Shown: positions 42,676-54,063 of the stretch, piece by piece
How positions within the stretch are numbered: position 1 is the first letter of the stretch
Layout of the letters: each line of letters begins with the position of its first letter
Position numbers and translations under genes: made by a program
Assembly (NCBI RefSeq): GCF_025602895.1
Contig: NW_026516264.1
Span: 1-64,000, forward strand
Direction: 5' to 3'
Source: Polychytrium aggregatum
Lineage: Eukaryota; Chytridiomycota; Chytridiomycetes; Polychytriales
DNA length: 64,000 bases
The notes under the pieces: generated by a model
Seen by the model: the letters and a program-made list of their open reading frames with translations, nothing else
What the model was told of the DNA's origin: nothing
The model's database searches: none

Positions 42676-45434
42676 ATGAAGTGGTTCCCGGCATTCTCCT
42701 TCCGGAGATCCTGGCAGGCACGGGTGGTGCTGGTGCTCTTGCTTTTGGTGGGGACGGCGACCTTTCTGATGCACGACTGGGACGGCCAGCAGTTGCTCCT
42801 CTTCCGCACCCCGCTGCCCGAACAAAAGGAGATGGGACAGAGGGCTCTGTCGGTGCTCGTCGACAACAGCGACCAGCAAGAGCTTTCAATCCCGTGGAAA
42901 TACACCGATGCTTCCAAACCAAGGAGAGATTTCATCAAAAAGGTAGCTTGGCTGCCCTGGCTGGGATCGTATCCTGCTGTCGTCCTGTCCTGCTGTCGTT
43001 TGATCGCCCTGCATTGCTGTATCCCGCTGTGTCCTACTGCACGGCCCTGCTCACTCGATTGTGTCCCTGCAGATGGCCCAGTTTGCCTGGAAGGGCTACT
43101 ACGATCTCGCCCGCGGCGCTGACGAGCTCAGGCCGGTGAGCGGAGAGCCCTACAACTGGTATCTCAACCACTCGCTGCTGTCGACGCCCATCGACTCGCT
43201 GGATACCCTGCTGCTGATGGGCCTCAAGGAGGAGTACCTTCAAGCCAAGCAGTTGGTGCTGGAGACTTTTGATCCGTTCATCGACGAGGAAGTCAGCCTC
43301 TTTGAGACCAACATCCGCATCGTCGGCGGCCTGTTGAGCGCCTATGACCTCGAGGGCGATGTGGCTTTCCTCAGTATGGCAAAGAAGGTGGCCGATTCAC
43401 TGCTCCCAGCCTTCGAGACACCCACGGGCATCCCGGTCAACTGGGTCAATCCCAAAACGTAAGTGTGTCGTGGACCACCGTGCGGTCGTGGGGGTTGAGC
43501 AGCGTTGTCAGCAAGAGCCCAGAGGGAGGTTCGGGCAGACGGCTGTGGCTCTCCGACCTCGAAGCACCCGTCCTTGCATTGGTCCGATCGGATCTGAATC
43601 CCGCTCACCCTCTTCCGTTTCCTTTTGTTCAGCGGCAAGATTCGCAGCAAAGATGACTGGGTCTTTCTTTCCCAGGCTGGAACGCTCTCGCTCGAGTTCC
43701 AGTACCTTTCTGATATCACGGGCGACCGGAAATACGCCGATCGGGTCAGTGCTCTGCCAGGGCGGTGCTTGCGTGGCTTCCCCGTGGGGGACGTACTGCA
43801 GATTCGATTAGAGTTCTGGCGTCGTTGCTGACTTGGGTCGTCATGTGTCGGATACACTGTTCTATTCTCCTCCATCAGGCGTTGTTTGCCATGGAGCAAG
43901 TGTATGCTGCCAAGCGGCCGTATGCTGATCTGCACTCGATGGTGGTTGGCACGACCAAACTTGAGTACAAGAGTGGTAAGGCTGTATTTGAGCATGAGGT
44001 GCATCCCAAGCCAAGCTCAGATCCATAGATACATGATCGAGCGTTGGATGTGAAGCAGACACTGGGTCTCGCATCAGCATTGAACGGCAGTCTCACAATG
44101 GACCGGCGTGGGCGGACCTTGTGCATGTATGTGTGCATCGATAGATACCTATGGAATCGGCGCCAGTCTGGACTCTTTCTACGAATACCTTTTGAAGTTC
44201 TGGGTGTCGACCGGCGACAAGTCGTACCGGCAAAGATACGATCGATGGGTCTTGGAGCTCAAGCGGGTGATCATGAAGGTGTCTTCGAATCAAAAGTATG
44301 TCTACTTTCCCTCCGCCAATCTCATCAGCGGCCGGTGGACACACGAGAGCTCCTTCCATCATCTGGTAGGCAAACAGGATCTGGCAAAGTGTCGAAGGGC
44401 CCAAGGGTATTGCCGCCTGTGTGTCCTGGACACTGATTAGTCCGCGTTGGCGGCATGCCACACAGTCATGCTTTATCGGCGGCCTCTTGTCGCTGGGGGC
44501 CGTTACCCAGCACGATGCAAGTACCAAGGACGATTTCAACGTTGGCCGACGAGCTACCAACACGTGCTTCCAAGCCTATGCATCGACGGCGACGGGCCTC
44601 GGGGCCGAAATAGTTTATGGAGAGAATTTGTATATTGAAGACCCGTCCTACTATCAGCGGTAAGTCGGAAGGGGGCGCCGACTGGGCACTGGGGTGAGTG
44701 GGGCTGCCAGCTGGCACATGCTGCGAAACACCGGATCGATGCCGTGTGCTCGAGCTGTGCAGGTGGCCCTTAGCCAAATCTGCCTGCTGACCGACTTTAC
44801 GGCTCTACCAACGCTGTGCAGACCCGAAACGGTCGAGTCGATCTTTTACATGTGGCGGTTTACCCACGATCCAATCTACCGCGAGTGGGGATGGAATATC
44901 ACTCAGGTAGGCTCGAACACAGACTCGCTTGGTGGAAGTGCAACACGTCTGCCCTCGACTATCGGCATTGGGAGCAAAGGCATCGATGGCGCGGCTCTGA
45001 TTTGCCATATGCCCGGTCCTTAACCGGTGGGACGGCGTGGGCGTTCACCACAACGGCAGAGCATCGAGAAGCACCTCAAGGTCGAGAACGGATACGCGGG
45101 GCTTCAGCACGTGCAGCATCCGGGCGGCTACAACGACATGCAGCAATCGTTCTTCCTGGCCGAGACGCTCAAGTATCTGTTTTTGCTGTTCTCGGACGAC
45201 AGCGTGCTGCCGCTGAGCCACTACGTGTTCAACACCGAGGCGCACCCGCTCTCGGTTCGAGGACAAGGCCGTCGGCGCAACCCCCAGCGGTTCGTCCCGC
45301 TGCCGAGCGACCAGGATTTTCCAGGCTGGGAGCGGGGACGCAAAGTGGGCGAGCTATGGCCACCACCTCCGCCGCCGCCGCCGCCATCACAAATCCCCAC
45401 CCCGCAGAGCAACGCAACGCTGGGCGAGGATTGA
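42676..45434 (+). CDS. GH47 class I alpha-1,2-mannosidase
   Basis: Type II membrane topology: MKWFPAFSFRRSWQA then a signal anchor (VVLVLLLLVGTATFL). Exon 1 ends at 42942; exon 2 is 43073-43458 and encodes MAQFAWKGYYDLARGADEL, TPIDSLDTLLLMGLKEEY and FETNIRIVGGLLSAYDLEGD, the GH47 core. Later exons give SLEFQYLSDITGD, IGASLDSFYEYLLK, PETVESIFYMWRFTHD and GYNDMQQSFFLAETLKYLF, then the family terminal block VFNTEAHPL. It trims alpha-1,2-mannose from N-glycans in the ER or Golgi, or marks misfolded glycoproteins for disposal. Beyond VFNTEAHPL there is a tail of about 60 residues with nine consecutive Pro. It is head-to-head with ALG6, an N-glycan assembly gene. Confidence 0.92.
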
Positions 45435-47113
45435 GCCGAGCCGTGCGCAGGGTGCAGTGGGGGGAATGCACACCAAGCACCGCTGAGAACGAGTGCGGCG
45501 AGTTAGAGCGAGACCAAGAGTCCACAGGATGCCCTGAGCAACCTTGCGCAGAGGACAGAATGCCCTCATTGAAAACGAGACTGCTGATACAGCGTACCCA
45601 TTTTGAAACGGGACACCCTGTTTTGAGTCAGGACTGTCGTTGATTCCCGGGCCTGAATATACTCCTACCGTGACCAAACAGCGTGCTCATGGTGCCTGGA
45701 GGCCAGAGGATCGAATGCATGCACCGTACTCCCACATCAAGACATCGACGCAGCCAAGAGCATGATCTCGGTTGGATATTGGATATTGGATATTGGATAT
45801 TGGATATTGAATATTGGATATTGGATATTGGATATTGGATATTGGATATTGGATATTGGATATTGGATATTGGATATTGGATATTGGATATTGGATATTG
45901 GATATTGGATATTGGATATTGGATATTGGATATCGCACCATTGGATATCGCACCATTCGATATCGTACCATTCGATATCGCACCAGAGCTTCGGTGTCCA
46001 TCCGCCACGCCAATGCCGCCAGCGGATCGTCGCCCATGGGAATCAGCGGGCTGTGTCCATGAGTGCGCCCAGGAAGAACGCGGGCTCGTCCGGCCTGCGC
46101 GACAGCCATGTGATCGTCACGCCCGCGGAGTGCAGCTGCCACGTGAAAGCCCGCGGGGCCTTGTCCACGTGCGCGCTGTGTGCTGTGTGGTGTCTTGCTG
46201 GCGGCACGTGGCTGCTCCGCGGGCACTGGCTGGGAAGCGCGCCCCAACGGACACACACGCGGACACGGCGCAACCACAGTGGCACAGTGCGGAGAGGCAG
46301 CACAGCGACAGTGGGGGGATAGCTGTTGGCCGAGGAGCATAGTCGCCTGACCAGCGGGGTGCACACAATCAACGGAGTGCGTGTATCCAAAGCGGCACTG
46401 GCGCAGACAATCGCGAGGGCCACAGGCACAGAGGTGTGTGGAGCACAGCACAACAGAATACAACACAACACCACACAACACCACACCACACAACACAACA
46501 CTACACAACGCAGCAAGACCGCGTTCGGTCTGCGTGCGGCTTTGACTCCATCTCGCCTTGGCCTTTTGGGGGAAGGGACTGTGGTCTGCTCTGGGACAAA
46601 ACCCGCAAGCACGCTTGTCTTCTGCCGTCAACTTGCTTTCGTCGCCGGCGATCATCCTGCCTGCCTGGCCTCTGGCATCGACTGCATCGACTGCATCGGC
46701 TGCATCCATCGCACCATCGCACCATCGCACCATCGCCCGCCGTGCTCTCCGGCAGTTCTCCCCAGCATTGCTCGCCGGATCCGCGGATCGTCCTGGACTG
46801 AATTCTATTGCCGTCGCGCCCGTCTCGTCTCATCTGGTCTCATCTGGTCTTGCTTCGACTCGACTCGTCTTGCCTCGCTGCATCTTTCTCGCCATCGTCT
46901 CCAGCGAACTGCCTCTGCCAAGTCGCGCCCGAATCGTCCCATCCTCCCCCCACAAGGCGTTGCCTGATTGACACCAATCCGTCATTTGTCCGCATCCGCA
47001 TCCCGCAAGTCCGTTCAACTCCCACACCCCACATTGCCAATCCTCCCGATTCTCGGACCTTTCTCTCTCTCCCTCTCTCCCCCCACTAACCCAGCCGCCG
47101 TCCCTTCGCAGTC
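45435..47113. other. Repeat-rich intergenic region
   Basis: Contains the (GGATATT)n array (listed separately), short degenerate CACAACAC repeats at about 46440-46510, and repeated CATCGCACCAT blocks at about 46700-46735. No supported gene; long open frames here follow from the repeats. The right end is CT-rich and probably holds the promoter of the ORF at 47114. Confidence 0.5.
45774..45935. repeat. (GGATATT)n 7-bp tandem array
   Basis: About 23 almost perfect copies of GGATATT, with a single GAATATT variant near the left end, followed by variant TGGATATCGCACCATT and TCGATATCGCACCA units to about 45990. The array is AT-rich within GC-rich DNA. Confidence 0.95.
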
Positions 47114-49645
47114 ATGTTCAAGGGCGAGCCTGGTGAAAATAACATGTTCGTGGGGACCTGCTTCCTCCTGGCCTTTGGACTGTACTACTGCTACCGCCAT
47201 CCCATCACCACCCAGCAGCAGCAGCAGCCCAACGGAAAGACCTTCCTGTATCCGTCACGGGCATGGCTCTCGTCCCGCCCCTCGTATCTGTGGAACCAGG
47301 CAAAGTCCGTCTACTACCTGTCGGCCAATCCCGGCTCCATCATCAACTGGCCCAAGCTGTCGGCCTATTCCCCGTCGTTCCTCTACTCGACCTACATCCC
47401 GCAGTTCAACGACCCCTTCCCGTCCTCGCTTCTGTCATACCCAAAGTTTCTCTCGGATGCCTACCATTCGCACACATGGAGCCCCCATGAGGCCCTCGCC
47501 AAGCTGTGGGCCTTCCCCGAGTCGCTGGCCTCGCTCACGTCGCAGCTCAGCACAGACTTTTCCTTGAGCGAGGTCATGCCCGACATCTTTGCCTCCTTCC
47601 CGCTGATCGACGTCTCGGATCCATTGGTCGCCATCTCGCCCTTCTCTCCCTACGGACCCGCTACTGTCTATGACGACGACTCGGATCTCGCGTCGGTTTT
47701 TTCCGAGTCCCTGTCGCTGGCGCTTTCGCGCACGCCTTCCTCCTGCTCCCTCTCGGCCATGCCGGCCGAGCTCGCGCCTGAACGCCGGAGTCTGCGCACC
47801 GACACTCTTTCCCGATCGGTCCGTCGCCCGTCGCTGTTGGCGACCCGGATGGCCCTCTCCAATCATGTTATCGTGTACACCATCTTCTCGTTCCTCCGAC
47901 CGTCGTATGTCCGCGACGACCTCTCCCGGGTCTCGCGTCTATGGTATCGGATTGCCCAGGACTACATCGACGACTCGTTCCTGAACCTCAAGCTCCAGAT
48001 CTCGCTCTTCCGCATCGAGTCGCAGGTGCTCTCGGTTCCGATCTCGGGCCCTGTCACCCTCGTCTGCTGCGACTATGCCTGCGACTCGGACGGTACCACC
48101 GTCATGCAGTTCAAGCCCGCAAGATCGTCTGCTCCCTTGACCATGATCGACACTGGCCGCCGCGACCGCCACGTCCTTGAGTTTCGGAACGAATCCGGAA
48201 GCAGCTCTGGAACTGATGCAAAGGCGCCAGGTAAGATCATGAGCTCGCACGAGGGCAGTGGCGGTGCTCGGACTGCCATGCTCGGACTGCCATGCATGGC
48301 ATACGCAGCCACTTCCCACCGCAGTATGTCGCCTGTCCATGACCAGCGCTTTGTTGCGACATTGCCGAACAGCATCCCCCTTCGGGTTGCACCTCCATAC
48401 GCACAGCTGACGCCCGCATTCTCGCGCCTGTATTTTTCAGATAACGACAAGACCAACGTGCATCTGCGCTTTGCGCCGGACTCTGGATATTTCATGCGTG
48501 GTGGCCGCTTCAGCCGCGGCAGCCCTCCTGACAGCACGGACGAGTGCATTGCGTACTTCCAGCAGCCCGATTCGCCGAGCGAGTGGTGCGGCAGTGGAAT
48601 CTACCGGCTTCACACTCTTTGGATGACTGCCAACCTCGCCTCACAGTGCTTTGCCAACCTCGGGCTGGACCGCGTTGGGCGCATCCGCCGTAAGCACACC
48701 TCGCTCCTTTCGCTCTCGCAGCCCAAGCTCCTGATCGCTCCGGACGAATCCTCCGCCAACCCCCCGCCGTTCTCGATCGTGCCCAAGCATCGCCTCGACC
48801 ACATCTGCAGCGTCGTCGCCACCCGGGTCTACAAGCTGCAGAGTGCTCCCTGCGCAGGAACGCACCACTACAAGTGCGGCCTCGACTGGCTCGGCTGGAA
48901 GGCCATTTTCCTGGCCAAAGACCTGCATCCGTCGCTGCTTCTGGATGCCCTTGCCAACGGATCGTTCTGCACCGGTTCTGGTGGTCAGGGCCAGCTGCAG
49001 GCTGCCTGCAAGAGCGCCCGCCAGTTCCTCTCGATCCACGTTCCAGCGGCGCAGCGAGCCATTGAGATGGCTCGGGATCTCGAGGCGGTGCACCACGTCT
49101 CCTTCGACATCAACCACTTTGAGAACGAATCGTCGCTGACGATGGGGCCCGACATGGTCTTCAAGGCCAAGACACAGGCATCGCTGCTGCAGCTTGTGCA
49201 AGAGTTTGGCATTCAGTCCGTTGGCCTGCCCGGGCCCATCACCACGACGTCTCTGGCCCTCTCGTTCCTGCAGGCCATGTCGACCAAGATGTCGCTGTTT
49301 ATGCTGTCCTCAGCCGAGCGATTCTGGACGCGCCTGGTCTTTTCGAACCTGTCGTCGACCTGGATCCAAACCTTGGCCGTCAAGACGTTTAGCTCACTGG
49401 AGCTGGCTCCGCTGCTGCTGTCTGAGGCCCATTTCCAGGACGACGACAACAGTCTGCTGGAGCTCCAGTATCTCCACGGGGAAACGGACGTCTCGCTCCT
49501 GTGGAATCAGATCGTGGATCTCTCGGACCGGTTCCAGAAGGGACCCATCGACGACGATCTGCTGTTCCTCTGGCCGGCCGCCGGGCGCGCTGCCGACGAC
49601 GGACCCCAGTGCGATGAGTGTGGCCAGCTGCACGGTCCTTCGTAG
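47114..49645 (+). CDS. Large protein with an N-terminal membrane segment and F-box-like motif; function unknown
   Basis: One open frame of 843 codons. MFKGEPGENN precedes a hydrophobic segment (MFVGTCFLLAFGLYYCY) that could be a signal anchor, followed by a Gln run. Residues around 245-290 (NHVIVYTIFSFLRPSYVRDD and LSRVSRLWYRIAQDYI) have the spacing of an F-box. The remainder is globular with no motif I recognise; it ends in CDECGQLHGPS. A 210-bp segment at 48231-48440 starts GTAAGA and ends TTTTTCAG, is exactly 70 codons long and reads as low-complexity sequence, so it is probably an intron that leaves the frame open when retained. The spliced product would be 773 residues. Codon use fits a real gene. 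Confidence 0.75.
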   Translation: MFKGEPGENNMFVGTCFLLAFGLYYCYRHPITTQQQQQPNGKTFLYPSRAWLSSRPSYLWNQAKSVYYLSANPGSIINWPKLSAYSPSFLYSTYIPQFNDPFPSSLLSYPKFLSDAYHSHTWSPHEALAKLWAFPESLASLTSQLSTDFSLSEVMPDIFASFPLIDVSDPLVAISPFSPYGPATVYDDDSDLASVFSESLSLALSRTPSSCSLSAMPAELAPERRSLRTDTLSRSVRRPSLLATRMALSNHVIVYTIFSFLRPSYVRDDLSRVSRLWYRIAQDYIDDSFLNLKLQISLFRIESQVLSVPISGPVTLVCCDYACDSDGTTVMQFKPARSSAPLTMIDTGRRDRHVLEFRNESGSSSGTDAKAPGKIMSSHEGSGGARTAMLGLPCMAYAATSHRSMSPVHDQRFVATLPNSIPLRVAPPYAQLTPAFSRLYFSDNDKTNVHLRFAPDSGYFMRGGRFSRGSPPDSTDECIAYFQQPDSPSEWCGSGIYRLHTLWMTANLASQCFANLGLDRVGRIRRKHTSLLSLSQPKLLIAPDESSANPPPFSIVPKHRLDHICSVVATRVYKLQSAPCAGTHHYKCGLDWLGWKAIFLAKDLHPSLLLDALANGSFCTGSGGQGQLQAACKSARQFLSIHVPAAQRAIEMARDLEAVHHVSFDINHFENESSLTMGPDMVFKAKTQASLLQLVQEFGIQSVGLPGPITTTSLALSFLQAMSTKMSLFMLSSAERFWTRLVFSNLSSTWIQTLAVKTFSSLELAPLLLSEAHFQDDDNSLLELQYLHGETDVSLLWNQIVDLSDRFQKGPIDDDLLFLWPAAGRAADDGPQCDECGQLHGPS

Positions 49646-50006
49646 ACATGCATGTTCTGGCTGCACTTTGCCTGTCGACTGGTCAGCCCCAAGGACCTGC
49701 TGTGAAGCTGCTGGAGCCCGCTACCACCAAGTCGTATTGCCATCTGCAAGGGCGTCCGAGCGACCTTGAGCGAATCAAGTCTCTGCGCCAACCAACCCTG
49801 CCTTGCACTGCCATGTCTTGTCTTGTCCTCTCTTCTCCTCTCGTCACATCTACGCTCCATCACATCTACGCTCCATCACCCATCGGGTTTGTTACAAAGC
49901 TCCCCCGCCCTCCACCTTCCTGCGCATGCGCTCCGCTCCATTTTGTCGTGATGCCATTTTGTGGAGCTGCTCTTTGTACTTGCTGTCGTCGACCTGCATT
50001 CTTTGT

Positions 50007-50037
<31 letters not shown>

Positions 50038-51156
50038 CATTGCGCATGCGATTTTGCCGTCCGGGGCTTGAGATGAGTGCTGTGGGTTTGAGCTCGCGGC
50101 TGCGGCCAAGAGGCTCGTATTTGATTGTACTTGGTTATTGCGCAAGTCGTGCTTTTGTATGTATCATCGGTGCACTCATTCCCGCCATGTCCGGCGCTGG
50201 ATGGATCGTGGATGATCAGCAGGTCGTGTCGGAGACGAGCCCCATGTTCCTCGCTCTCCCGTCCTGCTCAGTGCTGCACTTTCTCCTTTCTCGATCCCAC
50301 CCCTCCACAGCGGATTCTGGCGTGGGGAGGGAGATTCGACGCTGCTCTTTTTCGTCCTCTGTTTTTGTTGTTCTCTTCCAACCACACACCCGCATGTTCC
50401 CTCGCCGATGGCCGAGAGCCACGCAACCTCACGCAACTTCACGAACCACCGCAATCCCCTCACCCAGCCACCCACCATTCGACTCCAATGTCCCCTCCAA
50501 CTCACAATACATCCATTCGCGACCACATCTGCATCGTCGTTATCAGTGACTGTTCGCCTTGGCCCGTGCTTTCTCCTGCAACCATGCCCGCTCGCGTTCG
50601 ACCATGCCTGTCCTTCCGGCCCATCAGCCCATCCATCTCGCTGCTCTGTCCATGGCCGGAGCTTCTTTTCCCTTTCCGCCCGCTTCCTTCTCCCAGGCCC
50701 GATGCAAAATGGCTTAATAACACCGATGCAGACGAGGGCAGGCATCTCCCCCGTGCGGGCTGTGCGGGCTGTTGTGGCTGCCGAGAAGCCGAGCCAGATC
50801 CCGGCCATGGGCCGCAGAAGCACCATTGGCCCCCTTCCCCATGACCATGCCATGTTGTGGTCCTGCGGGTCCTGCCGTCGCTCTTGGTTCTCGAACAAGC
50901 TGCGTCTCGCCACTTATTACCGTCCAGCGAGGCATGCATCTTGCTCCGGCGTCATCACCACCACCACCACCACCACCACCACCACCGTCTCAGCCGCTCC
51001 TTCGCCGAGATCTCGGCAGCCGTTTGGATGCCCAGCTCCCGCTCTTGCCCCCTTCAAGACCAGCGCTTTGACTGGCTTTCGCCCTCCTCCAGACAAGCCA
51101 CAGGCAATCTCGGCTTGCCTCTATACCCCCACAACTTCTCTCCTCCTCCTCTGACA
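49646..51156. other. Intergenic region upstream of the LRR gene
   Basis: CT-rich sequence with a (TTTTG)n run at about 50003-50035 and a (CAC)n run at about 50953-50990. Overlapping open frames up to about 250 codons differ in all frames and carry no recognisable domain. It probably holds the LRR promoter and leader. Confidence 0.45.
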
Positions 51157-52374
51157 ATGACTGATCGCGAGTCCGTCGCCGAAACCATCGCCCTGGTGCT
51201 GGACCTCTATGTCTTCAGCAGCTTTGTTACCCTGCCTGAGCTGCTCAAGATCATCATGCTCAATCGAAGCTTTCGCCATCGCTACGAAACCAACCGGCCG
51301 TGCTGGCGACATCTCCTGACCTGCCTGACGCAAGTCCACACAGAAGGACCTTCGATCGATACGGCTATCGAGTTGGATCTCCGGCTTGTGGTGCTGGGGG
51401 CCGATTCGTATCTTCATAGGGTCGGCCCCGCACCACACAAGACCGAGGCGTACCTGTGGGCCTCGGCTGCCGAGGATGCCGATCTGTTCCGAACCGTCAT
51501 GGCTGCCGGCGAGCGCCACTCACAGCTGCTCTATCAGCGATGGGCGCAAAACGAACCCCATGGATATCTCGCCCGTCGAGTCGAGCGGCTTGTGTGCGGG
51601 CCGAACCGGCTGGGATGCTCCGAGCTTGCGCTGTGCTCGCTCGGACTGACGAGTCTGCCCGAGTCGATCGGCGTCATGGCTGCGATGCAGACCATCATGC
51701 TCTATGGGAACAGGCTCCGGGAGCTCCCACAGTCGATCGGAGCCCTCCGGCATCTCTCGGCGCTGCTGGTGGGATGCAATCAGCTCGAGAGCATCCCCGA
51801 ATGCATCGGCCACCTGGCCGTGCTGACGACCCTGGATCTCTCCAGCAACCAGCTGCAAGCCTTGCCCGACTCCATCGTGCGGCTGCGCCGGCTGACGAAT
51901 CTCATCGTCTCGGGCAACCAACTCAAGCGACTACCGGAGCAGATCGGCCAGCTCGCGAGCCTGCAGATCCTGCGAGTCGACTACAACTGCCTCGAGAATC
52001 TACCTGATTCGCTGGGGCAGCTCTCGCGGCTCACAGACCTCTTTGTGGACAACAACCGGCTCTCGGCCCTTCCCGACACCGTCGGGGAGCTGCGGCAGCT
52101 CCGTCGGCTGGGTGCTGCGGGCAACCAACTGGCGATGCTGCCCGAGTCGCTGGGTGGGCTGGTGGGTCTGGAGCTGCTGGACATTACCGGCAACCAACTG
52201 GCGTCCCTGCCAAAGCCGATGGATGCCCTGACGGCGACCGTTGTCCTGGGCATGGACGACCAGTTGCTGGAGCGAGACCCCATCGACATTCTGCGCGGCT
52301 TCTGCGAGCGGATCGGTGTGGGCATGAGCAATCGAGCCCGGTCGCTGTTTGCATTTGCGCGACATGGGCCATGA
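51157..52374 (+). CDS. Leucine-rich repeat protein (Ras-suppressor-like LRRs)
   Basis: A single-exon gene of 405 residues. The first 150 residues are helical, with an F-box-like beginning (LPELLKIIMLNRSFRHRYET). They are followed by about nine 23-residue repeats of the form L..LPESIG.L..L..L....N.L, the SHOC2/Rsu1-type LRR (for example LTTLDLSSNQLQALPDSIV). The C-terminus is short, with SNRARSLFAFARHGP. LRRs of this type are binding scaffolds; the partner is unknown. I prefer start 51157 to the in-frame ATG at 50857, because the extra sequence would translate a CAC repeat into poly-His. Confidence 0.85.
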   Translation: MTDRESVAETIALVLDLYVFSSFVTLPELLKIIMLNRSFRHRYETNRPCWRHLLTCLTQVHTEGPSIDTAIELDLRLVVLGADSYLHRVGPAPHKTEAYLWASAAEDADLFRTVMAAGERHSQLLYQRWAQNEPHGYLARRVERLVCGPNRLGCSELALCSLGLTSLPESIGVMAAMQTIMLYGNRLRELPQSIGALRHLSALLVGCNQLESIPECIGHLAVLTTLDLSSNQLQALPDSIVRLRRLTNLIVSGNQLKRLPEQIGQLASLQILRVDYNCLENLPDSLGQLSRLTDLFVDNNRLSALPDTVGELRQLRRLGAAGNQLAMLPESLGGLVGLELLDITGNQLASLPKPMDALTATVVLGMDDQLLERDPIDILRGFCERIGVGMSNRARSLFAFARHGP

Positions 52375-53301
52375 GGCGGCCTCGTCATTCTCCACCGAGG
52401 CATGTCGAGGCGCTGCGAGTGGCTGTTCTTGTTTGTCTTCACGATCCGATAATACAAAGTGTGCAGCAGCAGCAGCAGTAGCGATTGCCTCGGCTATACA
52501 TCGACTGGTTGGTGCCGAGCCTGCACCAGACCGCCGTTGCCGACCACGCCAACGGGATCCTATTGTTCGAGGGCATGGTGTGTGGGAATCGTGCACGCCA
52601 GGCTGACAAATTGATGCAGGCGCTTGCAAAGAACGACGACGCTGCCCGAACCGACGAGAGCGCGCGGGGCGTGGCGGGCGACGAGGACCACCGACTGCCG
52701 CATTGCAACGACGCAGCGATCTCGCCATCGCCGAACGGGTTGGCTCGCCGCGGGCCTGTGATTCTGGCGGTCAGCTCCCGCCTGGAAGGCTGTCTGGCCA
52801 GTATGCGGCGGCCTCTTTGCACCCAGCGTCCTCGCATTCGGTTCACATCCCCGTTCGCATCTCCTCGATCCACATCTCCGTTGACATCTCCTTGGTCCAG
52901 GCTCCGTATCCTGGCAGTCCCCGCTCAAGCCCCTGGTGACAAATGGGTCAGGCCACCTTGCTGGCGCAAGACCCGCCCGTGCTTTGAAATCCGCCAGGCG
53001 GTCGCGCAATCGCCAGTGACAAATCTGGTCTGTGCGACCAGCGACGGCTGATTTCGCGGCGCGGTGGTGCCGGACTGGGCCAAACCGAACCCGCCGTCGC
53101 CCGCTCGGATCGGCCAACCAGGGTGGCCGCATGGGTCGTCGCACACCAGCCGATGGCGATATAAAACGAGGCGCCCCCCCCCGGTTGATCCCTTTCGTTC
53201 GGTACCCCAGCAACCGAGTCTTCAGCCTTTCCCACCCTCGCTCCTCAGCATCGCGCCTTCCCACTCCTCCCCCTGCTCAAGCCCCGTACTTCCTATCCAA
53301 C
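52375..53301. other. Intergenic region between the LRR and nitroreductase genes
   Basis: About 930 bp with a short (GCA)n run at about 52462 and repeated CATCTCC blocks at about 52850-52900. A TATAAAA box lies at 53159-53165, about 140 bp upstream of the nitroreductase ATG, and is a plausible core promoter. No gene otherwise. Confidence 0.45.
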
Positions 53302-54063
53302 ATGAGCCAGCCCTTCTTGGACGCCGTTCGCGCTCGCCGCTCCATCTACGCCATTGGCAAGGAGTCTCCTCTCCCAGTCGCCCAGATCGAGGAGATCATC
53401 AAGCAGGCCGTGCTGCATGCTCCCAGCTCCTTCAACAGCCAGGCCGGTCGCGTCGTTCTCCTCATCGGCAAGGAGCACGACGACCTCTGGGAGCTGATCC
53501 GATCGACTCTCCGCGAGGTCCAGTCGCCCGAGCACTTTGAAAACACCAACGGCCGCCTGACCGGCTTCCAGAAGGGCTACGGCACCATCCTCTTCTTTGA
53601 GGACCAAGCCGCCCTCAACCAGTTCAAGGACAAGTATGCCAGCTACAAGGACGACTTTGATAGCTTCTCGCTCCAGTCCTCGGGCATCCTCCAGTACATT
53701 GTCTGGACTGCTTTGGAGAAGGAGGGCTATGGCGCCACTCTCCAGGTAAGCAATCTGCCATCTGTCTTGATCCGGCACGGCTCGCTCGGCGGAGATGATG
53801 CAGCTCCTACAAGGCTGTCTGTGTCGGCCTGGAGATCGCGTCTGCCCACGCGTGCCCATTATGCACTTGTGCTGATCTGATGATTTTCGGTTGGTGGCCT
53901 CCAGCACTACTACAAGGATGGTGTCGCCGAGAAGATCCGTGCTCGATGGAACCTCCCGGACTCTTGGAAGCTCATTTCCGAGGTCCCCTTTGGCAAGCCC
54001 ACTGGCGAGCCCTACCCGAAGCAGTTTCAGCCTGTCGAGGAGCGCTTCAAGAGCTTCCACTAA
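53302..54063 (+). CDS. Fungal nitroreductase, HBN1/FRM2 type
   Basis: Two exons, 53302-53745 and 53905-54063, give 200 residues. Features are AVRARRSIYAIGKESPL (FMN phosphate-binding arginines), HAPSSFNSQAGRVVLLIGKE, GYGATLQ across the splice, then HYYKDGVAEKIRARWNLPDS and VPFGKPTGEPYPKQF, all typical of the small FMN-dependent Frm2/Hbn1 group. Length agrees with the family. Members reduce nitro compounds or quinones and are linked to lipid and oxidative stress signalling in yeast. The substrate cannot be predicted. Confidence 0.9.

Noticed and set aside
50857-51156. N-terminal extension of the LRR protein with a His run
   Set aside because: It translates a CAC simple repeat and upstream CT-rich sequence; the ATG at 51157 gives a normal start.
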